From: Bacteroidaceae bacterium
GTDB lineage: Bacteria; Bacteroidota; Bacteroidia; Bacteroidales; Bacteroidaceae
Length of the DNA stretch: 14,673 nt
NCBI GenBank assembly: GCA_030843315.1
Contig: JAUUPT010000084.1
Location: 1-14,673, forward strand
Direction: 5' to 3'
In this document: positions 1-6,036 of the stretch, piece after piece
How the letters are laid out: each line of letters starts with the position of its first letter
Numbering within the stretch: the first letter of the stretch is position 1
Program-made: the position numbers and the translations under genes
The notes under the pieces: generated by a model
What the model was told of the DNA's origin: nothing
The model's input: only the letters and a program-made list of their open reading frames with translations
The model's database searches: none

Positions 1-719
1 GGCAGTAACGTCTTACCACATTCACGGAAATGGCGGATAGCAAACTCTGTATATTTCTCCCGCGGAATAGGCGGAAGATTCATGATAGTGACACTTTGAT
101 AGAAAGGACGCGAGGGTGAAGTAAAGATACTCCCCATCAAATGACGTTGCGACCCGGAAAAGACAAAACGGGCATTACTGCAATATTGCACATAAGTACG
201 CAGTGTGGCTTCAATCGTATCTTCGGGATACTTCCCTATCTGCTGAAACTCATCAATAGCTATCAGGCACGGACGATCTGCCTGCTGAAGATAGTGAAAT
301 ATTTCATCAAGAGAGGCTGCCGGATTATTAATATCTCCCAAACTGATATTCCACGTGGGAGTTCCGCCGATATCATACGTAATGCCTGCCTGCAAAGAAG
401 TGACAGCATTGACAAAGATCTCCCACACTTTGCGTCCCCGGGGCTTCAGTGCATCAAGTATAGTCTTACCCAGTTTATTCACCAAGTCGCGCAGGGAACG
501 GGTAGCATAGATATCAACAATAAATGTATAGTAATGCTCTGCCACTTCAGGCTGCGAAAAACAGTGGCGTATCAAATCCGTTTTTCCGTAGCGACGGGGA
601 GAAATTAAAGCTATGTTATTTCCGTTGAGCAACAAAGTAGTGATATCTTCCGTTTCCACCTCGCGGTCACAGAAATACTTGGGAGAAACATAACCGTTAG
701 TAACAAATGGGTTTTGCAT
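1..719 (-). CDS. AAA/archaeal-type P-loop ATPase, 3' part cut by window edge
   Basis: The first 239 codons are visible; the frame stays open to base 1. The protein starts MQNPFVTNGYVSPKYFCDRE. A Walker A loop (SPRRYGKT, residues 40-47, Lys46) and a Walker B strand (CLIAIDE, residues 151-157, Asp156-Glu157) are clear, followed by a FSGSQ segment near residues 187-191. This layout matches the archaeal-type ATPase_2 family, which is common in Bacteroides at roughly 370-390 residues and usually carries a C-terminal winged-helix or nuclease-like region; that part would lie outside the window. No signal peptide is present, so it should be cytoplasmic. Its cellular role is not established for this family. 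The start at 719 is supported by an AGAGGA-like stretch upstream and a good promoter at 749-780. Family call is firm; function is unknown. Confidence 0.85.
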   Translation of the reverse strand, partial: MQNPFVTNGYVSPKYFCDREVETEDITTLLLNGNNIALISPRRYGKTDLIRHCFSQPEVAEHYYTFIVDIYATRSLRDLVNKLGKTILDALKPRGRKVWEIFVNAVTSLQAGITYDIGGTPTWNISLGDINNPAASLDEIFHYLQQADRPCLIAIDEFQQIGKYPEDTIEATLRTYVQYCSNARFVFSGSQRHLMGSIFTSPSRPFYQSVTIMNLPPIPREKYTEFAIRHFRECGKTLL

Positions 720-748
720 AAATAATATCCTCTAATGGTTCGATTTCA

Positions 749-780
749 CAAAGATAGGAATAAAGAAAGTGATTGCCAAA
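749..780 (-). promoter_or_regulatory. Bacteroides-type promoter for the ATPase gene
   Basis: On the minus strand TTTG (780-777) is followed by 20 nt and then TATCTTTG (756-749), an exact match to the Bacteroides primary-sigma pattern TTTG-N19-21-TAnnTTTG. Transcription would start near 742, leaving a leader of about 23 nt before the ATG at 719. The -33 box lies inside the outer repeat of the adjacent palindrome, so a protein bound there could block it. The promoter is inferred from the motif only. Confidence 0.6.
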
Positions 781-820
781 TAATGATTGCCATAAAATGG
801 CAATCATTATTTGGCAATCA
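770..820. repeat. Perfect 51-nt palindrome built from four copies of a 9-bp box
   Basis: Arms 770-793 and 797-820 are exact reverse complements (24 bp) around a 3-nt AAA loop. Each arm contains the 9-bp box TGATTGCCA twice, 14 bp apart, so the element holds two direct and two inverted copies. The right arm includes the last codons (Met-Ile-Ala-Lys) and stop of the patatin gene; the left arm holds the -33 box of the ATPase promoter. It could be a terminator for the patatin transcript, an operator, or both. The RNA form is not followed by a strong U-run (CACTTTCTTTATT), which weakens a simple terminator reading. No other copy was seen in the window. Confidence 0.9.
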
Positions 821-1658
821 TATATTGCTCCGCGCACTGATACCCCTCTTCATAGAATTCCGTCAGTTTCTGTGTATCACGCTCGATACGGTCTACCGTT
901 ACGGGCTTCTGCGGACGGATAACAATAATTTCGCCGGCATCTTCCAGGCGTTCTACCAGTTCCAGTTGCTCGTTATAAGCACGGCAACGTTGGCTCAGTG
1001 CTTCACGCACCTTGGGGTATTTACGATAAAAGATGGAAGGTATTTTAATATCTTTGGCTTCTTTACGGTAACCGCGATTGCGGGTCAGTACCACAACATT
1101 GCGGGTAAATCCATCCTGACGGGCACGCATCACAGGAATGCTGTCCACAATGCCACCGTCCAACATGGGAACGCCATCTACGTAAGCAATGGGGCAGACA
1201 AAGGGCAGACTACTCGACGCACGCACAATGTCGATGACGCGTTCCTTCTTCTTCTTTTCCTCAAAATAGTTCGCCTCGCCTGTTTCGCAGTTCGTAGTCA
1301 CCATGACAAAACGCTCGGGACTGCGAAAATAAGCTTCATAATCATAAGGAAGAATATGTTCGGGAAAGTCCTGGAACAGCAAGTCGAAGTCCAGGATATT
1401 ACGCTTCTTCAAGAGATGTTTCAGTCCAATATAATTGTACTTTTCCAGTAGGTCTATATTACTGTATTTGGCGCGTCCACGCTGCCCTGACATATACGAA
1501 AGCCCATTGCATGCTCCCGCACTGACACCTATCGTATAAGGAAATCGGATGCCCCGGTCCATAAAACTATCGAGCACGCCGCAAGTGAAGACACCACGCA
1601 TGCCACCTCCTTCTAAAACAAGGCCCGTATGGCCATCGATATACACATTATTTTTCAT
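807..1658 (-). CDS. Patatin-like phospholipase (YjjU/RssA-like)
   Basis: A 283-residue acyl hydrolase of the patatin family, which uses a Ser-Asp dyad to cleave lipid acyl esters. The oxyanion-hole motif EGGGMRG is at residues 16-22, the nucleophile elbow GVSAG at 44-48 (Ser46) and the catalytic Asp in LDGG at 166-169 (Asp167). All key residues are intact, so it should be active. There is no signal peptide or membrane segment, which suggests a cytoplasmic enzyme. The ATG at 1658 is preferred over a GTG three codons upstream at 1667 because homologues start close to the glycine-rich motif. The gene is divergent from the C1 peptidase gene and lies upstream of the ATPase gene, which has its own promoter. 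The physiological substrate cannot be read from the sequence. Confidence 0.9.
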   Translation of the reverse strand: MKNNVYIDGHTGLVLEGGGMRGVFTCGVLDSFMDRGIRFPYTIGVSAGACNGLSYMSGQRGRAKYSNIDLLEKYNYIGLKHLLKKRNILDFDLLFQDFPEHILPYDYEAYFRSPERFVMVTTNCETGEANYFEEKKKKERVIDIVRASSSLPFVCPIAYVDGVPMLDGGIVDSIPVMRARQDGFTRNVVVLTRNRGYRKEAKDIKIPSIFYRKYPKVREALSQRCRAYNEQLELVERLEDAGEIIVIRPQKPVTVDRIERDTQKLTEFYEEGYQCAEQYMIAK

Positions 1659-1678
1659 AAGTAACACAATTAACGCTC

Positions 1679-1686
1679 CAAAGATA
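1679..1686 (-). promoter_or_regulatory. -7 box for the patatin gene
   Basis: TATCTTTG on the minus strand (1686-1679) fits TAnnTTTG exactly and would place the transcript start about 14 nt before the ATG at 1658. No good TTTG was found 19-21 nt upstream, so the -33 part is weak. It is identical to the -7 box of the downstream ATPase gene. Confidence 0.45.
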
Positions 1687-1689
1687 GCT

Positions 1690-1717
1690 TTTGTTTACGA
1701 TATTCTACTTATATTTG
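1690..1717 (+). promoter_or_regulatory. Probable promoter for the C1 peptidase gene
   Basis: TATATTTG at 1710-1717 fits the Bacteroides -7 pattern exactly. The closest TTTG (1690-1693) is only 16 nt upstream, shorter than usual, so the -33 assignment is doubtful. The leader would be about 30 nt. It lies back to back with the -7 box of the patatin gene, so the two genes share one short control region. Confidence 0.45.
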
Positions 1718-1753
1718 CGGTTGCAACTATAAATTAATAACATTTTAATAATA

Positions 1754-2938
1754 ATGAGAAAGTTACTACTACTTGCAGCATTGGGTATGTTGAGCCTGAA
1801 CACGATGGCACAAGACACCCCGAAAGAAGAGGGCTTCGTTTTTACTACTGTAAAAGAAAACCCCATTACCTCCGTAAAAAACCAGAACCGCTCTTCCACG
1901 TGCTGGAGCTTCTCAAGCATCGGCTTCCTGGAAAGTGAGTTACTGCGTATGGGCAAAGGTGAATATGACCTTTCCGAAATGTTTGTTGTTCACCACACGA
2001 TGGTAGACCGTGCACAGAACTATGTACGCTATCACGGTGACAATTCTTTCGCTCCCGGCGGAAGTTTCTACGATGTGATGTACTGCCTCCGCAACTACGG
2101 AATGGTGCCACAGGAAGCTATGCCGGGCATCATGTATGGTGACACGTTGCCGGTACACAATGAACTGGATGCCGTAGCCGGTGCTTATGTAAACGCCATA
2201 GCCAAAGGCAGACTGACCAAGTTGAGTCCGGTATGGAAAAAAGGACTGTGTGCCATCTATGACACATACCTCGGCAAGTGTCCTGAAAAGTTCACTTATA
2301 AAGGTAAAGAATATACTCCGAAAAGCTTCGGCGAATCTCTCGGCATCAATCCGGACGATTACGTATCGCTGACTTCTTTCACTCACCACCCGTTCTATAC
2401 TCAGATGAATATCGAAATCCAGGATAACTGGCGCAATGGTCTTTCATGGAATCTGCCGCTGACAGAGTTTATGTCAGTCATCGAGAATGCTGTGAACAAC
2501 GGTTACACCGTAGCTTGGGGCAGTGATGTAAGCGAAGACGGATTTACACGTGATGGTATTGCTGTAATGCCCGACGCAGCACGCGGTGCAGAACTTACCG
2601 GTTCTGACATGGCACGCTGGACCGGTATGACAGCCGTAGATAAGCGCAAAGAGCTGACTTCACGTCCGATGCCCGAAATCACCGTAACACAGGAAATGCG
2701 CCAGGAAGCATTCGACAACTGGCAAACTACTGATGATCACGGTATGTTGATCTATGGTATCGCTAAAGACCAGAACGGCAAGCAATATTATATGGTAAAG
2801 AACTCTTGGGGAACAAACAACCGGTACAAAGGTACTTGGTATGCTTCCAAACCGTTCGTTGCTTACAAGACCATCAACGTCCTGGTACACAAGAATGCTA
2901 TTCCTAAAGCTATATTGAACAAGCTGGGAATGAAATAA
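1754..2938 (+). CDS. Secreted C1B cysteine peptidase (bleomycin hydrolase / aminopeptidase C family)
   Basis: A 394-residue papain-fold peptidase. Residues 1-20 (MRKLLLLAALGMLSLNTMAQ) form a Sec signal peptide, so the enzyme is exported to the periplasm or beyond. The catalytic set is complete: oxyanion Gln44 in KNQNRSSTCW, nucleophile Cys50, His329 in DDHGMLIYG and Asn350 in VKNSWG. The long insertion between Cys and His, the DDHGM context and the overall length point to MEROPS C1B rather than ordinary papain-like C1A enzymes. Bleomycin hydrolases are usually cytosolic hexamers acting as aminopeptidases; here the signal peptide implies a role in extracytoplasmic peptide breakdown. It is a single-gene transcript: own promoter upstream and a strong hairpin terminator about 60 nt after the stop. 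Natural substrates are not known from sequence. Confidence 0.9.
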   Translation: MRKLLLLAALGMLSLNTMAQDTPKEEGFVFTTVKENPITSVKNQNRSSTCWSFSSIGFLESELLRMGKGEYDLSEMFVVHHTMVDRAQNYVRYHGDNSFAPGGSFYDVMYCLRNYGMVPQEAMPGIMYGDTLPVHNELDAVAGAYVNAIAKGRLTKLSPVWKKGLCAIYDTYLGKCPEKFTYKGKEYTPKSFGESLGINPDDYVSLTSFTHHPFYTQMNIEIQDNWRNGLSWNLPLTEFMSVIENAVNNGYTVAWGSDVSEDGFTRDGIAVMPDAARGAELTGSDMARWTGMTAVDKRKELTSRPMPEITVTQEMRQEAFDNWQTTDDHGMLIYGIAKDQNGKQYYMVKNSWGTNNRYKGTWYASKPFVAYKTINVLVHKNAIPKAILNKLGMK

Positions 2939-2999
2939 ACGGTGATTGTGATGAAGCTATATTAAAAGATTGATTAGCACATCATTCAATCATTCAGAA

Positions 3000-3051
3000 C
3001 AAAATGAAAAATCTCCTCTCCTTATACAAAGAGAGGAGATTTTTCATTTTG
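3000..3051 (+). terminator. Rho-independent terminator of the C1 peptidase gene
   Basis: A perfect 21-bp inverted repeat (3000-3020 with 3031-3051) closes a 10-nt loop. The lower stem is A-rich on the left and T-rich on the right (GATTTTTCATTTT), and the upper stem holds CTCCTCTC/GAGAGGAG. The symmetry means it could stop transcription from either side; the only gene reading into it is the peptidase gene. Confidence 0.75.
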
Positions 3052-3142
3052 CTATTAGCAAATTCATTGCTTTCTCCCTTGATGATATCCTTCCTCTTTT
3101 TGCTCAAATTCCTCCAACTTGTGCATTTTTCGCTCCATTTAC

Positions 3143-3172
3143 TTGTCAAACCCAACACTTTCCGTAAATTTG
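3143..3172 (+). promoter_or_regulatory. Promoter of the etf-acyl-CoA dehydrogenase operon
   Basis: TTG (3143-3145), 19 nt, then TAAATTTG (3165-3172) fit the Bacteroides promoter pattern well. The start would be near 3180, giving a leader of about 93 nt before etfB, rather long for a Bacteroides metabolic gene and therefore a place where leader control is possible. Confidence 0.55.
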
Positions 3173-3272
3173 CAGGCTGATAAAGAGTTAACCGGACAAT
3201 TTCAGTAGCAGGATTCTACTACTCCTATTCCCGGCACTGACGTACAGAATACTAATACTAATAATTAATAGC

Positions 3273-4166
3273 ATGAGTTTGAAAATTGTTGTATTGGCAA
3301 AACAAGTACCCGACACACGCAACGTTGGGAAAGATGCCATGAAAGCCGACGGAACTATTAACCGCGCGGCACTCCCTGCCATCTTCAACCCCGAAGACCT
3401 GAATGCTCTTGAGCAAGCTCTCCGGTTGAAAGATGAACATCCGGGCTCCACCGTAACCATTCTGACTATGGGACCGGGACGTGCAGCCGAAATCATTCGT
3501 GAAGGACTCTACCGTGGTGCCGACAACGGCTATCTGCTGACCGACCGCGCATTTGCCGGTGCAGATACCCTTGCCACTTCGTATGCCCTTGCCACCGCCA
3601 TCCGCAAAATCGGTGATTACGACGTTATCATCGGCGGACGCCAGGCCATCGACGGGGATACCGCACAAGTAGGTCCGCAGATTGCCGAAAAACTGGGATT
3701 GACGCAGGTGACGTATGCCGAAGAGATTCTGAACGTAGATAAAACTGCTCGGAAAATCACCGTGAAACGTCATATCGACGGCGGTGTAGAAACCGTAGAG
3801 GCTCCCCTGCCCATCGTCATCACCGTAAACGGAAGCGCAGCCCCCTGTCGTCCGCGCAACGCCAAACTGGTGCAGAAGTACAAACGTGCCCTCGGCGCTC
3901 AGGAGAAAGCAGCCATCGCCAAAGAAGGTGAGATGCTGGCTTACGCCGACCTTTATGAGAAATATCCCTATCTGAACATCACTGAATGGAGCGTGGCCGA
4001 CGTCAACGGTGACCTCGCACAATGCGGTCTGAGCGGTTCGCCCACCAAGGTGAAGACCATTCAGAACATCTCCTTCCAAGCCAAAGAAAGCAAGACGCTG
4101 ACAGGCAGCGACAAGGATGTAGAAGATTTGATTGTTGAACTGTTAGCTAACCATACGATAGGATAA
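3273..4166 (+). CDS. etfB: Electron transfer flavoprotein beta subunit
   Basis: This 297-residue protein is the EtfB/FixA subunit, which pairs with EtfA to carry electrons between a flavin dehydrogenase and another redox partner in the cytoplasm. It begins MSLKIVVLAKQVPDT, typical of the family. The nucleotide/flavin-binding signature is at residues 121-135 (GGRQAIDGDTAQVGP) and NPEDLNALEQAL is at 39-50. The DGDTAQVGP form resembles the clostridial butyryl-CoA dehydrogenase-linked ETFs rather than the mitochondrial form (DDDCNQTGQ), which hints at an anaerobic and possibly electron-bifurcating type; that is inference. It is somewhat longer than the usual 250-265 residues. The stop is 4 nt before etfA, consistent with co-transcription and probably coupled translation. 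First gene of the operon. Confidence 0.95.
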   Translation: MSLKIVVLAKQVPDTRNVGKDAMKADGTINRAALPAIFNPEDLNALEQALRLKDEHPGSTVTILTMGPGRAAEIIREGLYRGADNGYLLTDRAFAGADTLATSYALATAIRKIGDYDVIIGGRQAIDGDTAQVGPQIAEKLGLTQVTYAEEILNVDKTARKITVKRHIDGGVETVEAPLPIVITVNGSAAPCRPRNAKLVQKYKRALGAQEKAAIAKEGEMLAYADLYEKYPYLNITEWSVADVNGDLAQCGLSGSPTKVKTIQNISFQAKESKTLTGSDKDVEDLIVELLANHTIG

Positions 4167-4170
4167 GATT

Positions 4171-5190
4171 ATGAATAATGTATTTGTATATTTAGAGATA
4201 GAAGGCACCACAGTTGCCGACGTCAGTCTCGAACTCTTGACCAAAGGTCGTAAATTGGCTAATCAGTTGGGCTGCCAGCTGGAAGCTGTTGCTGCCGGTA
4301 GCAATCTGGCAGGCATTGAAAAACAAGTATTGCCCTTCGGCGTAGACAAACTCCATGTGTTCGACGCTCCGGGCTTGTTCCCCTATACTTCCCTTCCCCA
4401 CTCTTCTGTTCTCATCAACCTGTTCAAGGAAGAGAAACCGCAAATCTGCCTGATGGGCGCCACCGTTATCGGCCGCGACCTCGGCCCGCGTGTTTCTTCG
4501 GCACTGACCAGTGGCTTGACGGCCGACTGTACTTCCCTTGAAATAGGCGAGCACGAAGACAAGAAAGAAGGTAAGACGTACGAGAATCTGTTGTATCAGA
4601 TACGTCCGGCATTCGGCGGTAACATCGTTGCCACGATTGTAAACCCCGAGCATCGCCCGCAAATGGCAACCGTGCGCGAGGGTGTGATGAAGAAAGAAAT
4701 CCTCGATGCCAACTATAAAGGTGAAGTCATCAACCATGACGTTGCCAAGTACGTGCCCGAGACGGACTACGTAGTAAAAGTCATCGACCGCCACGTAGAG
4801 AAAGCCAAGCACAATCTGAAAGGCGCTCCTATCGTCATTTCCGGTGGTTACGGCATGGGCAGTCGCGAGAACTTCAATATGCTGTTCGAGCTCGCCAAGG
4901 AACTCCACGCCGAAGTAGGTGCCAGCCGTGCCGCCGTCGATGCAGGCTATGCCGACCACGACCGTCAGATTGGTCAGACAGGTGTAACGGTTCGCCCCAA
5001 ACTGTACATCGCTTGCGGTATCTCAGGACAAATCCAGCACATCGCCGGTATGCAGGAAAGCGGTATCATCATCTCTATCAACAACGACGAGAATGCTCCT
5101 ATCAACACCATTGCCGACTACGTCATCAATGGCACGGTAGAAGAGGTTATCCCGAAGATGATTAAGTATTACAAACAGAACAGTAAATAA
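4171..5190 (+). CDS. etfA: Electron transfer flavoprotein alpha subunit
   Basis: A 339-residue EtfA. The N-terminal part is the ETF alpha/beta domain shared with EtfB; the C-terminal part is the FAD-binding domain. FAD-contact motifs are all visible: SGGYGMGSREN (224-234), ASRAAVDAGY (251-260), QIGQTG (266-271), the family signature YIACGISGQIQH (279-290) and NNDENAPI (304-311). The protein is complete and shows no damage. It begins 4 nt after etfB and should form a heterodimer with it, accepting or donating electrons for the acyl-CoA dehydrogenase encoded two genes downstream. The next gene begins 14 nt later, but that gene is not a flavoenzyme. Confidence 0.95.
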   Translation: MNNVFVYLEIEGTTVADVSLELLTKGRKLANQLGCQLEAVAAGSNLAGIEKQVLPFGVDKLHVFDAPGLFPYTSLPHSSVLINLFKEEKPQICLMGATVIGRDLGPRVSSALTSGLTADCTSLEIGEHEDKKEGKTYENLLYQIRPAFGGNIVATIVNPEHRPQMATVREGVMKKEILDANYKGEVINHDVAKYVPETDYVVKVIDRHVEKAKHNLKGAPIVISGGYGMGSRENFNMLFELAKELHAEVGASRAAVDAGYADHDRQIGQTGVTVRPKLYIACGISGQIQHIAGMQESGIIISINNDENAPINTIADYVINGTVEEVIPKMIKYYKQNSK

Positions 5191-5204
5191 CAATAAAGGT
5201 AATC

Positions 5205-6026
5205 ATGAAAGGACTGATCCTTATACTTGTTCTTTTTTCAGGTATAGCTTCTGCTATTGCTCAAGAGAAGATTTGGTTAGACAAAGACTACAAATGGACT
5301 GCCGACTCAACTCAAGCAATCAGATATGCTTTTATTTCTCAAATAGACAAAAAGCATATAGAGGTAGAAGAATACACACTGAACGGGCAAAGGAAAGACG
5401 TTTGGCATTTCTCGGAATATAAAAGCGCGCCTCGCAAAAGGATAAGAGAAGGTATACATACAGTATTCTATACAAACGGCAAGGACAGTCTGACAGAGGT
5501 ATACAAAAACAATCGCTTGGAAGGACAAGCCATGGTGCATTACCCTGATGGTACCCTACATTTTGCCCAAAGCTATAAAGATGGGAAACTTGACGGAAAG
5601 TTCCTGCAATATTATCCTGATGGAAAACTCCGTAGAGAAGAATATTATTCAGAGAACCAATGCAACAATGGAAAACTGTTTGATGAAAACGGAACCGAAA
5701 TTGAGCATCAACCGTATTTCATTCCACCAGCATTTCCCGGCGGAATAGAAAACCTGATAAAGCTAGTGGCAAATGTAACCAAATATCCGGAAGATGCCTG
5801 GAAGAAGAAAGCAGAAGGAAGGGTTATCCTACAATTCTTTGTAAATGAAGAAGGCAAGATGACTTACCCGGAAGTGATTCAATCTGTGCGTTATGATATT
5901 GACAAGGAAGCTTTACGGGCTTTTAAGGATATCAGTGAAGTCTATCGGTGGTCACCAGGCTACAAAGACGGAAAAGCTATCAGCGTAAAATTTACTTTAC
6001 CTCTATATTTTAGAATACCTAATTAA
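5205..6026 (+). CDS. Secreted MORN-like repeat protein with TonB C-terminal domain
   Basis: A 273-residue protein with a signal peptide (MKGLILILVLFSGIASAIAQ, cleavage near residues 19-20). Residues about 85-165 carry YwqK/MORN-like repeats (EVYKNNRLEGQ, YPDGTLHFAQSYKDGKLDGK, YYPDGKLRREEYY). Residues about 175-270 match the TonB C-terminal fold: AFPGGIENL, KYPEDAWKKKAEGRVILQFF, DKEALRAF, YRWSPGYKDGK and a final PLYF. Energy-transducing TonB needs an N-terminal membrane anchor and a Pro-rich spacer; neither is obvious here, so this is more likely a periplasmic TonB-like protein of unknown function. It lies between etfA and the acyl-CoA dehydrogenase gene with gaps of 14 and 10 nt, so it is co-transcribed. 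Its bases are visibly richer in A+T than its neighbours and it uses more AT-ending codons, which suggests later insertion into the operon. Confidence 0.8.
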   Translation: MKGLILILVLFSGIASAIAQEKIWLDKDYKWTADSTQAIRYAFISQIDKKHIEVEEYTLNGQRKDVWHFSEYKSAPRKRIREGIHTVFYTNGKDSLTEVYKNNRLEGQAMVHYPDGTLHFAQSYKDGKLDGKFLQYYPDGKLRREEYYSENQCNNGKLFDENGTEIEHQPYFIPPAFPGGIENLIKLVANVTKYPEDAWKKKAEGRVILQFFVNEEGKMTYPEVIQSVRYDIDKEALRAFKDISEVYRWSPGYKDGKAISVKFTLPLYFRIPN

Positions 6027-6036
6027 ACAAAAAATT

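Larger units (their letters stand above)
2939..3272. other. 334-nt intergenic region between C1 peptidase and etfB
   Basis: This stretch holds the peptidase terminator (3000-3051) and the etfB promoter (3143-3172). The remaining leader of about 90 nt (3180-3272) has only a weak hairpin (AGTAG 3205-3209 with CTACT further on) and no recognised riboswitch. No convincing gene was seen. Confidence 0.6.

Noticed and set aside
735..1451. Open frame of 238 codons on the plus strand
   Set aside because: It is antisense to the patatin gene, whose catalytic motifs are all intact, and its translation shows no family features.
2970..3167. Small plus-strand frame of 65 codons between the C1 peptidase and etfB
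   Set aside because: It runs through the terminator hairpin and the etfB promoter and shows no coding character.
3258..4079. Open frame of 273 codons on the minus strand
   Set aside because: Antisense to etfB; composition is what the complement of a GC-rich coding region gives.
4192..4959. Open frame of 255 codons on the minus strand
   Set aside because: Antisense to etfA, no recognisable motif.
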